DNA of 64,000 nucleotides from Hevea brasiliensis (taxonomy: Eukaryota; Streptophyta; Magnoliopsida; Malpighiales; Euphorbiaceae), in the NCBI RefSeq assembly GCF_030052815.1, contig NC_079498.1:70790992-70854991 (forward strand). The letters run 5' to 3'. The stretch's first letter is position 1; each line of letters starts with the position of its first letter. This document shows, one piece after another, positions 21,039 through 33,390 of the stretch. The notes under the pieces were generated by a model. It saw nothing but the letters and a program-made list of their open reading frames with translations, was not told where the DNA came from and did no database searches. The translations under genes and the position numbers were made by a program.

Positions 21039-22408
21039 CCTGTCTGACCATTAAATGCTCGCGAAGTCCCAAGCAACGCATCGATTAATAGAACTAGCCG
21101 CTTTCTCAACACGTCGCAAGAAGATTCTAGAAATAGAATAAAAAAATCGAATAAATAAGATCGGTTAGCCGAGGTCTTCAGATCGGACAAACTTCCTAAA
21201 TCATGGATCAGCTAATGGCGATTCGTTTAGGAATCAGATCGGATATGCATATTAAAGATCAGAAAAGTAACTAATGCAATAATAAAATAAAAATCTTCAA
21301 ATAAAATATCATTTCATTTCTAAAAGATCGGATTACACCATCTGGGTGATCTCAAGAGATCAGATTACATCATTGGGGAAATCTTTAAATATCTGGTTAC
21401 ATCATTTGGGCGATCTCTAAAGATCAGCACTAAATCTTACATAATAATGGCCTATGTCAAAGCGTAGTCTTATGGCTGAATCAAAAGATGTGTTTGATCT
21501 GAAAGCCATCCACAAGTATTGGATAGATGTGCAGCTCAGATAGAATGACTATGACTCTCATAATAGTGAGTAGAGTCATCGTCGATGTCATCGACCAAAA
21601 TTGAGCTGCAGTCGGGGCACCCGATGTGGTGAGGGGCCAAATAAACTTCAAGAGGCGGTCACCGACATTAAGATTGAAATTAGCAGTTCTCTTGCCCGAA
21701 TCAGTTCACCCATTACATCGGTAGACCGATTTGAGATCGGCACATTCGTCACTTTTGATCTTGATCAATAAATTAGTCTGGTTCCCTCACTGTCATTAGA
21801 TATTGTCTTCATGGTTCTCTGATCACCGGGATCTTAAATTTTCAGGTGAAGGGTGAAGAAAATAGTTGGAAAAAGATCAAAAGCAATCACCATAATCAGA
21901 ATTATTACCGGAGATACAAGAATTGGAGAAATGGAGAAACTAAAGGAGGAGGAGTGAAATGTGAAGGGGAATTCTCATTGGTGTATATATATGGCCTTAG
22001 CATTTATTGCATGCAGAAACCAAAGCGGATGCATTGGTAACTGAAGAATTAATTGCTTTGAGTAAGGCAGGTCAGATAAAAAGTAAAAATCTAGAATGGG
22101 AGAGATCGGGAAGTGATGGGGGGCCCGATATGAAGAGATCGGAAAAGAAGAAGGTCATAATAGAGAGGTCAGAAGGAATAGAAATAGGAAAGCATGGAGA
22201 GGTTGAATAGCTTTCAAATAACTCTCTTCATAATCAGAGCCGAGTTAGTTAAAGCATTACAGCCATAATCAAATCTTCACTGCACGCATCATTTACAGAA
22301 ATGTCCACCTAGCTGATAGATGCCAAAACAGTTATGGCAGTTTTGTACACCTCGATCTCCACCATTGATCATACTTGTAAGGATGGACCCGGAGCCCTTG
22401 GATCAAAA
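21039..22408. other. Ogre-2 LTR spacer between divergent promoters
   Basis: About 1.4 kb, much longer than the matching roughly 580-bp spacer in Ogre-1. It contains a three-unit repeat at 21328-21425 (AGATC, GGNTACATCATYTGGG, GATCT; ends pair) and purine-rich sequence at 21840-22200. No gene is recognised. The end (CTTGTAAGGATGGACCCGGA) aligns with 12270-12290 of Ogre-1 on the minus strand. Confidence 0.5.
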
Positions 22409-23880
22409 TGTAACACCCTCCCGGTAGCAACTCCGTACATTCTACTGTTCCGGTGACCGGTGTCGGTCCGACAGCTAGAACATCCGGAAAAATATTTAAA
22501 TCAAAGTGAGGGACCATAATTAACTCAAATATTAATAAGAAAAATTTAGGAAAAATTTTAGAAATAAAATACAACCAAGTTAAACGAGCCGGTGCCCAAG
22601 CGATGGGTAACCAGAGGTAAGTTGCGGTTCTCGCAACGAGGAGCCCTAGACCCGGAAAAAAAATTCATAAAATAATCTTTGGGACTCCAGAGAAGGGTCA
22701 TTGAGGTTCCTATGGCATTAGAATGCCAAGAAAATATTTAGAAAAATTTTTCAATCGGTACAGCCAATTTTGACCCGTTAAGCCAAACGGAGGGCATTTT
22801 GGTCATTTCGCCTTCAGAGACGATTTTTGGCCGACTTGTCCAGTTGAGTAAATAATTATTATGATATAAAATATGAATAAATATTAGTAAAAATTTAATT
22901 AGAAATGAGTTAAAGAAAGGAGAAAGAAAAATCAAATAAAAAGGCATTAATGACATAAGCTTGATGTAATTAGAACCCCTTAGCCAATCAAATTAAAGGA
23001 AGACATTTATAATACAAAAATGGGCAGAAAAAGAAGACCATTTTAGAGAATTTTCTGCAGCTACTCTTCTTCCCCAATAAAACGTTTCATGCTTCTCTTT
23101 TCCCTTCTCCATTTTCATGCTTACAAAGCTTGAATCCACACCCTTTCTCACCTCAAAACCCTAAGTTATCTTCACTAAAACTTGTCCCCACATCCTAAGC
23201 AACCTCTAGGCAGCCAAAAGAAGAAGAAAGAAGGAGTTTGGGTAGCTTGAAAAATCTGCCACCTAAAGGTTAGTGCCTATTTACACTTAAATCTCTTTTA
23301 ATTCATGTTAAAGACTTAAAGTGAGTAAGGTTTTGTAAATTAAATGAATGGAATCTATGTATATGGACCCTATGAATTTTGGCTGCCCTAAGGAAGGAAC
23401 AAAGGTGGAGTGTTTTTGATGGTTTTAATGGACTTAGAATGAATTAGATATTATGTTTAAGGTGTATATACACATAAATAATGAATGGAAGTGCTTAATT
23501 AGGTGTATGTGTGAATCATAAGGGAAAACTAGGGTTTTGAGAAGTGAAAAATTGACTTGGCTTAGGAAATTGTTAGAGAACATCTTAATGGTCAATTAGT
23601 GACCATTTTAGGTGAGTTGACCATAAATTGGACTAAAATATGGCATGGCAAAGTGGAATGGTAGGCTGCCTAGGGACAGCAGCATGGTGGCTGAGATTTC
23701 AGTCCACTTGGACTGCCATATCTTTGGCTGTGTTGGTTCAATTAGTGTTTGGCCAATTGAACATGAAATTAGGCTTATAATGGCACATTTTTGCTGAAGA
23801 AACCATGGCCAAAAGACCAAAGCAAGTGGACCAAAAGTTGGCCCCAATCCGGATACCCTGCAAACAGCCCCTGCAGAAAT

Positions 23881-23912
23881 GACCAAATGAACAGTAACTG
23901 TTCATTTGGCCA
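23881..23912. other. Conserved long palindrome in subfamily B LTRs
   Basis: Arms CCAAATGAACAGT and ACTGTTCATTTGG around one A. The same palindrome is kept at about 54130-54162 and, with slight wear, at 60832-60860. Confidence 0.75.
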
Positions 23913-25381
23913 TAACTCACTGTAGATATGGTCAATTGACCTGAAATTATTACAAAAACAAGATAAGATATAGACAAACAACTTTCATGAAGGACACCAA
24001 TCTAAATTATGCCATTAACCTAATCAAATCATTGAGCAAAGTGAAGTTTACTGTACTGAGATTTCCAGAATTTTCATTTGAGCAGTAATGTTTGGATGGC
24101 TATAACTCTCTCTAGAAAACTCAGATTTAGGCGATTCTTGAACCGATGAAAACCTAAGGCATAGTAGAACATTTCATATGAAGAAAGTTAGGCCAAATTA
24201 TGAACTTAACTTGATCAAATTACTGACCAAAGTTGGACCAAAATCTGCCAAAACCCAAAAGTGCAGCATGAACAGTGCACGTGAACAGTAAACTTATTTT
24301 GGCCATAACTTGAGCTACAAAACTCCAAATGGAGTGATTCAAAAAAGGAAATTCAACTAGACAGAATAATGAACAACTTTCATGTTTACCATTTCCTCAA
24401 ATTCCTACTATAAAAATAACAAATGGAACAGTAAAGATGAAGCACCAAATCTGAAAATTTTGTTCAATTAGCATTAAGCTTAGAAATGGTATTGGCAACC
24501 AATACCAACAAGTTTTAAATACAAAATGTGGTATGTTTGGGGTGTTAAAACCAATACACCTATTTTCTATCCAAAAGTCAATATTTTTGTTGACCAATGA
24601 GGTGAATAGTGACACCAAAACCAAAAATTGGCAATTTTGCCAAAATGACCTAAGCTTTGAGAAAGTGACCAAAACCAACAAGTTTTGAATACAAAATGTG
24701 GTATGTTGGGAGTACTAAAACCAATGTACCTATTGTTTATACAAAAGTCAACATTTTAGTTGACTAATGAAATGAATAGTGACATGAAAACTTGAAATTC
24801 AAAAATTGTGAAACTTAATAGTGCAAAATGCCCAAGTAGGCCTAATGTGATTGGTTTGGATAGATTGGCATGCCAATAGGGTATTGTTTTAGCAGTACTG
24901 CGAAAGGCTTTATGCCTGTATTCATGGCTTTATGCCCGTATTCATGGCTTTTATGCCAGTATTCATGGCTTTTATGCCCGATTATGTGATATCATGGCTT
25001 TTTAGCCATACTAACTGCATACATGGTTGACGTTCTGCGTCCCATGGTATGACGGCCCGAGGCACCGCGGTGTCGGTTAACGACCGTTATCCATCCGATC
25101 GTCCAAGATAGGTTACTTGGGCATGGAAAAGTATAACTGTGATTGAACTGATTATTAAAGAAAATACGAAAATTAAGTATCAGGAATGATTACAAAAATA
25201 CAAAGAAGCTCAAGATCATGAAGAAAATAATTAACGAAATGCATGAAGAAGTTAATATCATAAAACATGATTAGCCCTCGACTAAACAATAAGTTAGTAA
25301 TTATTCATTTCTTATGAACACAATAGCAAGGAAATTATTATTTTTATTTGCATATTATATTTTCTTGTATTATTGGCACCA

Positions 25382-25418
25382 CTAAGCTTTATGCTTAGCG
25401 CGTCGCTTTTGCAACGCG
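25382..25418 (+). other. Twin hairpin in solo LTR B
   Basis: Stem 1 CTAAGC-tttat-GCTTAG (25382-25398), directly followed by stem 2 CGCGT...ACGCG (25399-25418), then TAGGTACTGAAG. The same structure occurs in all the Tekay-type LTRs here. Confidence 0.75.
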
Positions 25419-26041
25419 TAGGTACTGAAGATTTGGAGAGAGGGCCCAGTAGACCACAGATTCGGTAAGGCAGTTCACAGTTCTGCATAGTATCCGTGTC
25501 ACCTCAACTTCTGCAGTGCATTGATAGGACACTAGGTGTCATTTTGGCATTCTGTAATAAATTTTGATTTTCTCATATGTAATGAAACTTATGTAATGTA
25601 TTTTGATTTTCATGTAAATAATGCAAATTTATGTTTGTAAATGGAAAAGTGAATATTGATCTATGATTGTTACATGACTATTAAATGAGATGAATGATTG
25701 AGAATTGAAATTGAGAAATGAATGGTTGACAAATGTTGAGATGATGATTATTGGAGTTTGAGAGTAATTGAATACGAATATATGAATATTGGAAGTGTTT
25801 TTCACAGGTTTCGAAGAACTATTTTCTCCATTTTTAGCCAGTACTCCGCCGGATTTTCTTTAAAATTTTCAGAACCTTAAATAAATTATAATTTCGATAA
25901 ATGGCTTAAATAAATTATATTTCACAAGTTATATTCAAAAGGAAGAATAAAAATGAATTAAGATAAAATAGAGTGCTCGGCACACTGAGTGGCATAACTT
26001 GCTCGGCTACACTGTAGTCGGGTAAGGGGTGTTACACAAAA

Positions 26042-26652
26042 AACAGACAATAGGTTCCGTGCTTTTTATTCTCAGCCTTCGGATCCAACTTGTAAGGCAA
26101 GACCCTGAGCTGTTAGATTAAGAGAAGAAAGGATGGATATTTTGAATAAAATCCCAACCCTCCATTTTGATTCTCTTTAATTCTAAGGCATCGGATTGTG
26201 TCCTTTTGAATCTAAACCCTCCATCTCCCCTAATGAGATCTTGACCCTCCATAATGATCACCCGTTCTCTATAAATACCTGCATGCAATATTGTAGAACG
26301 GACGGGCAAAAAAAGGTGGTGGTGATTATAGTGGAAAGACTCTGAAATTTGATTCAGTCTTGGTACTTTGCCATTTTGAGCTTTTGAGAAACTTTCAAAA
26401 ATAGTTTTCTTAAGTATCTTCATTGAAGGAGTTTTTAACCTTGAAATTCTTCATTTTCAGTGTTTGTTCATTACTCTGTGAGACCATTTTTCCTTTTTCG
26501 TCCATTTTCGTCTTCGCCGCCCTAACATTAGTATATTACTCTACAAGCTTAACTGCATTCTGACTCGGTTCCCGTCACTTCGACTCAACTGCATCCCGAC
26601 CAGGTTCCTGTTACTCCGAAGTAAGCATTAGTCTTTCAGCCGATAGCTTCCA
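26042..26652 (+). other. Ogre-2 LTR segment with sense promoter
   Basis: Aligns with 12020-12230 (minus) of the Ogre-1 LTR. Contains TATAAATA (26270-26277) followed by CCTGCATGC, the same sense TATA as in Ogre-1. Confidence 0.7.
26270..26277 (+). promoter_or_regulatory. Sense TATA box of Ogre-2 LTR
   Basis: TCTATAAATACCTGCATGC; counterpart of 12011-12022 in Ogre-1. Confidence 0.65.
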
Positions 26653-29600
26653 TGTAACATCCCCACTGTACGTATTCTGTACGTTCTATTGCTCCAGTGG
26701 CCAAATAACAATCCAGGCAAGTCAGGATGTTTGAAACTACACTTCGGTGATAGTGAACAGACATATAATGATGAAATAAATAATAATAAAATACAAGAAA
26801 AATCAAAGAAAAATGAAAGAGAGAAAATGTGACTAAGTTAAACGAGCTAAACCCGTAGCGATGGGTGACCGCACCGGGAAGTTACGGCGAGGATCGTTGA
26901 CTAACCCTGGACGCGGGGAATCCCGAGAAATATTTTCGAGACATAATTAAAGGTTTACTGAGGTGTAATTGACATTGAAAATGTCAAAGAAAAATTAGAA
27001 AGTTAGTATAAACGAAAAATAAAAATTAAAGAAATCGGCGGTACAAGGAGTAAATCGGTGTTACCGAAAAAGTCCGAACTTCACCCGAAGAGGGGCATTT
27101 TGGTCAATTGACACCTAGAGTTGACTTTTGACTTAAATGTCCATGAAAAATAAGTGGTATTATATTTTAAAAATCCCATGAAAAATAAAATTCAAGATAA
27201 CATGTAATTTAAGAGAATTGGAGGGCATAATTGCAATTAAAGGAATCATGAATTAATGTAATTTTTAATTGTGATTAGTGGGGCATTAGTGGAGTATATA
27301 AGGACCACTAGGACAGATTTTTCCACTATTCATCTTCTTCCTCATTATTCTTCTTTGCCGAATTGAAATTTCTCCAAACTTCATCCATGGCCGCCCCATA
27401 TACAAGCCTTCATGCACCATTGATCAAGCCATGATTCCATGAAAGTATCTTCATTAAACTTGGTCTATACATCATGGGCATCATGTAGGAAGCAAGAAAG
27501 AAGAGTTTTGGCGAAGTTTAATCAAGCCCAAGTTGAGGTTAGTGCTTAATCTCCCCATTTTCTTTCATTAGATCTTGTTTTGAGCGTTGGGTGAGTTGAT
27601 TTGTGAAGAAATTGAGTAAATTAATGTATATTTGGTGAGCCCTTCATTTTGGCAGCCAAGACATTCATGGGATTTTGATGTGTTTAAATGATGTAGATGA
27701 GTTTAAAGATGATGTTTGATATGGGTATATGTATGGGAAGTGATAGGACTTGAATTGATTGAAATTGAGAAATTTAAATTATGGTTTGAAACAATTATTG
27801 GAGATTTGTGTTGTTGCTCCATTTTGGGCAGCCATGAACCCTTGTTGAGCTTGAGTTATTTTTACTTCTAATGAATGAAAATGAAGGTTGATTAATTCAA
27901 ATGAAAGTTGTAGTAAGTTTGTATTTAAGTATGTGCATATAGTGTTTAAATTAAGGGTGTGAAATGGAACCTTGATGCCTTGAGCAAACTGCCATGTTTG
28001 GCAGCCCCTAATAGCACGAATTTGTGTGTGAACATGTGATTATTAATGGTATATGCTAATGTTAAATTGTGGGCATCAAGTGTAAGTGACATTGAAGTAT
28101 GAATATGTTGAAGTGTATGTGTAATATTGACATTGAAGTATGTTGAATTTTGGTGGAAGTGAATGTTGAACTTAATGATGAATTGTGTGCATTGAGCACT
28201 TGAACATTCTGCCCAGAATTGTTGCTGGAATTGTGTACAATAGATGTATGGAAGTGTTGTTGATTGAATATTGTAGTAATGAGGAGGAGAAGGAACATTA
28301 AATTGGGAGTGTATGAGCTTTGTGCAGGTTGTGTATTGAAGGCAGCACCTAAATGAGGCCATAAGTGCCAAACTATGAACCCAATTGGTTTGAGCCCAAT
28401 ATGGGGTGAAACTAGACACCAAATAGGCCAACTTTCATGTAGAAATGTTGCCAAAATTCTGCCTAGAAACTGACCTTAAAAAGTGACCAAATCCAGATTA
28501 GTGCATTTAAGGCCTGAAAACTGACCATTTGGGCAGCAGTTAGATTTTAGGCCATAACTCACTCAAAACAGGTCCAATTGACCTGAAATTTTTACCATGG
28601 TTATTTTAGACATAGATCTACAATTCATATGAAGACACCAAAGCCCAGAAATGGCCAGAACTAAGCCAAATAGCTTGCAAAATTTCAGATACCAAAACTG
28701 CCAGAACTAAAATTGACCAAATTTTGCGCTAAAGGTGCAATCTGTCCAACTTTAGTAAATTGACCATATCTTAGTCTATACAACTCAGAATGACCTGAAA
28801 TTTTGCACAGAGTGCAATAAGACATAAAGCTACAATTATTATGAAGACACCAAAAACCAGAAATGTCCAGAACCAAGTCAAATGGCTTGCACAAATTCGG
28901 GTACAAAAACTGTTGAACCAAAAGAGACCTAAAATTGACCAAATTTTGCACTAAAGGTGCAATCTGTCCAGCATTGGTAAATTGACCATATCTTGGTCTA
29001 CACAACTCAGAATGACCTGAAAATTTGCCCTGCGTGCAATAAGACATAGACCTACAAGTTTTCATTTTGGACCGAAACCCAAAAACGGAGGGAACTAGGC
29101 CGTCCGGCTAGGTCAAAATAGTACACCAAAATCCGGTAAATTATAATAAAATGCAATACACTTGGAAATGAAATTGGTAACATATACCAACACTAAAGGG
29201 CTATAAAATGTGACATATTGGTAACATTAGAATTGACTCACGTAGAGTGCATCAAGGGTCAACATTATAGGTTGACTAATGAAATGAATTGAAGGGAATA
29301 GTACCAAGAGAAATAGGACTTTAAGCTAGACAAATCTAGCACACAAAAATTGAGAAATTGACCAAATTTTGCACCAAAGGTGCAATCTGTCCAATTTTAG
29401 TAAATTAACCATAACTTGGTCTATACAACTCGGAATGACATGAAATTTTGCCCTGCGTGTAATGAGACATAGAGCTACAATTTTGCTTGTTTTGACCAGA
29501 AGCTAAAATCCAAGAGAAATAGGATTTTAAGCTAGACCAATCTAGCACACAAAAATTGAGAATTTGACATTTACATACAATGATGCTTGAAGCAATTTGG

Positions 29601-31099
29601 CAATGAATGCCAACTTTTAAAAAAGGGTAAATTGCACTATATTGGTAGCATATTGAAATGCAAATTGTGACATGTTGATACTAGAATCAACTTATCCATG
29701 ATGTATAAAAAGGTCAATATTTTCATTGACCAGTGAATTGTGTAATGACCAGTAAACCCTGAAAATAAAGAAATAAATATTTAATCTTGTAATATGCCCT
29801 AGTTTGCCTAGTTGACTAGTTTGGATAGGTTGGCATTCCAATAGGATTCTGACAGCTGTTCTGTAAATGACTTTACGTCATACTGTGTTCTATGGCTTAT
29901 TATGCCATACTATGATTTTAATAGCCTATGGCTATACAGTTTGTGTTATTATACTCAGCTTAATGTCTGATTGATTATATGGCTTTTTAGCCACACTGTT
30001 TGCACACCGGGAGATACTTTGTGACCGATGGTGTGATGACCCGAGGTGCTAGGTACCCAGTGCTAGTATATCCGTTTATCCACCGCCGTTGTATAGGCTA
30101 TATGGGCAGTCATTTAAAACATTATTCAATTCAAGAAGCTAAGTTAAGTTACGTATAATGAAATTTCAGTACAATTAAATTAAGTATTGAATGAATGAGT
30201 AAAAGAAATTAGCAAAAGAAACATAATAAAAATATAAATTGCAGAACCGAAGAGACTTGAAATACAATACAGTTAGAATAATTTATATACTAGCTGGTAT
30301 TACTGAAAAGTTATAAATTAAGCACTTTCAAAGAGGAACAGACTAGTATATAAGATCGTTGATACTAGAAATACCATAACAAATTAATTTGATTCCTGGA
30401 TATTCGAAATGATGATTTATTTCTTTCTTTACTTGTATATATTATTTCTTGTTATATTATTGCACCACTAAGCAGAAATGCTTAGCGCGATGGAATTGCT
30501 TCCTCGCGCAGGTACTGAAGGTAAAACCAGTAGATTGTCGACTGAGATTTTTGGAGTCCAAATCTGCAGAAGTGTCAGAAGAGTTCAAGATTGTCACCTC
30601 CTCAGCAATGCATGTAGATAGGGCTCATATTTATACATGTTATGTATTTTGTTCATTCTAAGTATAATGTAAATTATTTGTACATCCTGTACTTGACAAA
30701 TTTATGTAATTAGTTGGCAAATTATGCAAAATAATAAAATGTAAGAATTTTGATATATGAGTTAAGTATCTGATCATGATGATTCTGATTGAGATTGAGT
30801 ATGAAAATTTTGAGACTGATTCTGAGTTGTGAATTTGAGTATATATTGAAATTGTTTTTGGCAGTTCGTAAGAATCATAGTCCAAATTATCGCCAAGACT
30901 ACTTTGGATGATCATTGAAATTTTTGAATTTTCCAAATTAGTCAGATTTTGATAAAAGTAAAAAATAGCCTAAACCTCAGATAAAGTTTTTGAACAAGTA
31001 AATTTAGAACTATAATGAAATCAGATAAGATCAGGTGCTCCGGCACGCCATGTAGCACGTCTTGCTCGGCTACACTGTAGACGGGTGAGGGGTGTTACA
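26653..31099 (+). repeat. Tekay-1 5' LTR (4447 bp)
   Basis: TGTAACATCCCC to GGGTGTTACA. TATA box GAGTATATAAGGACC (27292-27306), donor-like GTTGAGGTTAGTGC at about 27534, three direct repeats of roughly 120-190 bp (starting near 28715, 28936 and 29357, each with GACCAAATTTTGCNC and GGTGCAATCTGTCCA), mini-hairpins 29868-30000, twin hairpin 30468-30509, acceptor-like TTTTTGGCAG near 30855. Open frames in it are not conserved genes. Confidence 0.95.
30468..30509 (+). other. Twin hairpin in Tekay-1 5' LTR
   Basis: Stem 1 CTAAGCA-gaaa-TGCTTAG (30468-30485); stem 2 GCGCG...CGCGC (30485-30509), then AGGTACTGAAGG. The 3' LTR has the same at 37223-37264, with stem 1 lengthened to 8 bp (CTAAGCAT/ATGCTTAG). 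Confidence 0.75.
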
Positions 31100-31104
31100 T
31101 TTAG

Positions 31105-31116
31105 TTGTATCAGAGC
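31105..31116 (+). other. Tekay-1 PBS (initiator tRNA-Met type)
   Basis: TTGTATCAGAGC, one change from TGGTATCAGAGC, the usual tRNA-iMet primer site, 5 nt after the 5' LTR. Confidence 0.85.
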
Positions 31117-31240
31117 ACGGTTTAGGCGTTCCTAGGCAAAGATAAGTAGAAAGAAGTAGTGTGCATACATGCATTGCATTCATAAAAGTCGAGGTGACAC
31201 TATGCAGATCTATTTACTTTTGATTATTCAAAGTTAAGAT

Positions 31241-31309
31241 ATGGACTCAGAGTCGCAGAGGGTATTAGAAAAAGAAGTAGAAAACCTAGATCATGAGATT
31301 ATAACGTAG
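31241..31309 (+). pseudogene. Tekay-1 gag remnant (first 23 codons)
   Basis: ATG opens MDSESQRVLEKEVENL, an acidic start plausible for a gag, then a TAG. The following roughly 490 bp (31310-31800) resemble no gag or pol that I recognise, so the deletion junctions cannot be placed exactly. Confidence 0.45.
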
Positions 31310-32540
31310 TGACTATGTAATATTCTCGATGTTTGTATTATAAGCTGCAGATTGTAGTACCGATATGGGATTATTGTATAGAGCTACGTGCTTACTCATG
31401 GTACAATAAACTAAGAATATTTGTAAGTAATCTATAATTTGATATAGTTACGCCCGAATAGAGTACTATTACGGGAAATAAATGTGAAAAAAAAAAATTC
31501 TAGTCAGAAATTTAAAACTTCAGAACTAGCCTATTGAAAGACTACACTTCTAAGGTAACTAGAGTGAGAGAGTCAGTTACAGTAATGTGGACTACCATTA
31601 CCACAAAAATTGTTATGAGCTTAGAGAATCTAGTATGTCTATAAATTAGAAAGAACACCTTGAGGATGAAGATATCTGGACATTGATATGGATTCTTATC
31701 AGTATTTTAATATTTTTGACAGGAAGGAATGATGTAGGTATTTGAGAATACATTTAGAAATTGTATTGATGCTCTCTCCGGAAGCAAGAATAGATACCTT
31801 CCATTGATGGAGTTATTTTGGCTGAGCTGCAAGTGAAGCCGAATCTGTTACAATAGATACAGGATGGGCAGAAGACAGATGGGAAATTAATGGCTGTTAT
31901 GGGCAAAATCACTGAGGGGAAGGAAACTAAATATGAGGTGAAAGAAAATGGGTGCCTATGCTATAAAGAAAGAGTGTGTGTTCCAGATGACAAAGAATTG
32001 AAAACCAGTATTCTGAAAGAAGCACATAACAGTGTGTATGCTATGCACCCAGGAAGCACAAAAATGTACCATGACCTGAAACTTCGATACTGGTGGCCAG
32101 GTATGAAGAAGGACATAGTTGACTATGTAACTAGATGCTTGACATGTCAGCAAGTCAAAGTAGAACATCAAGTTCCATCAGGTTTGTTACAGCTCATAAA
32201 TATACCTGAATGGAAATGGCACCAAGTCACTATGGACTTTGTCAGTGGTCTACCTCTCATTTAGAAGAAGCATGATGCAATATGGGTGATTGTGGATAGG
32301 TTGACCAAATCAGCACATTTTCTGCCAGTTAGAACTGACTACTCACTGGAAAAGCTAGCAGAATTGTACATCAGTGAGATAGTTAGACTACATGGAATCC
32401 CACTTTCCATTATATCTGATAGAGACCCGAAGTTTACATCTAGATTTTGGAAGAAATTAAAAGAATCCTTGGGCACACAACTCCATTTTAGTACGGCTTT
32501 TCATCCTCAGACGGATGGACAGTCAGAAAGAATAATCCAG

Positions 32541-32629
32541 GTAAATTTTGAAACTCATTGAGTTATTGTAAACAATAAATTAAACTGATAATGATAATAA
32601 TGATAGTAATAACTGAATATGTGTGATAG
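32541..32629 (+). other. Intron in Tekay-1 integrase frame (89 nt, phase 0)
   Basis: GERIIQ-type exon end ATCCAG|GTAAAT and acceptor GTGATAG|GTCCTCGAGG. Removing 89 nt joins SERIIQ to VLEDMLRSC in frame; unspliced, the frame stops within 20 bases. The same interruption, 75 nt, is in Tekay-2 at 63079-63153. Confidence 0.7.
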
Positions 32630-33390
32630 GTCCTCGAGGATATGCTAAGAAGTTGTGTTATTGAGTTTGAAGGAAGTTGGGACAGATACCTTCCACTGGC
32701 AGAATTTGCATACAATAATAACTATCAAGCTAGCATACAAATGGCACCCTATGAAGCACTGTATGGGAGAAAATGCAGAACACCTGTATGTTGGACTGAG
32801 TTGGGTAATAATAAGCTAATGGGGCCAGACCTGATAAAACAGACAGTGGAAAAGGTGAAACTGATAAAGGCCAATTTGAAAGTCCCCTCAGACCGACAGA
32901 AATCTTATGCTGACATGAAAAGAAAGGACATTGAGTATGAAGTTGGCAAGAAAGTATTTCTCAGAGTATCACCGTGGAAAAAAGTGCTGAGATTCACGAA
33001 AAAGGGAAAATTAAGCCCTAGGTTTATTGGCCCATATGAAGTTATTGAACGTGTGGGACTAGTAGCCTACAGATTAGCCTTACCACCTGAGCTAGACAAG
33101 ATACATAATGTGTTCCATGTTTTGATGCTCAGAAGATACAGATCAGATCCTTCACATGTCATCTCAGCAGAAGAAATTGTGGTACAACCTGACCTGACAA
33201 ATGAAGAAGAACCAATTAAAATCTTGGCACGAGAGGTAAAAGAGTTCAGAAATAAGACAATTCCATTAGTGAAAATCCTATGGAGACACCACAACATGGA
33301 AGAGGCAACATGGGAGAGCGAGGAGACAATGAGGCAACAGTTCCCTCAGCTCTTCACATCAGGTAAATATCGAGGACGAAATTTTTATTT

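Larger units (their letters stand above)
22409..26036 (+). mobile_element. Solo LTR B, Tekay-like (3628 bp)
   Basis: Starts TGTAACACCC, ends GGGTGTTACA, and is flanked by the duplication CAAAA (22404-22408, 26037-26041). It belongs to the same subfamily as 52196-56247 and 59216-62307, sharing for example a block on GGCATTTTGGTCATTTCGCC and the 13-bp-arm palindrome at 23880-23913. Donor-like AAGGTTAGTGC is at 23267, twin hairpin at 25382-25418, acceptor-like TTTTTCACAGGTTTCGAAGA near 25800. It has no internal region. It sits between the sense and antisense promoters of the Ogre-2 LTR. Confidence 0.92.

Noticed and set aside
27946..28454. Two overlapping minus-strand frames (161 and 130 codons), the shorter repeated at 34814-35206
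   Set aside because: They recur because the two LTRs of Tekay-1 are near-identical; the longer one is already truncated in the 3' LTR and neither is kept in the diverged LTRs.
30449..30661. 70-codon frame repeated at 37204-37416
   Set aside because: Again an LTR duplicate. It runs through the twin hairpin, and nothing supports translation.
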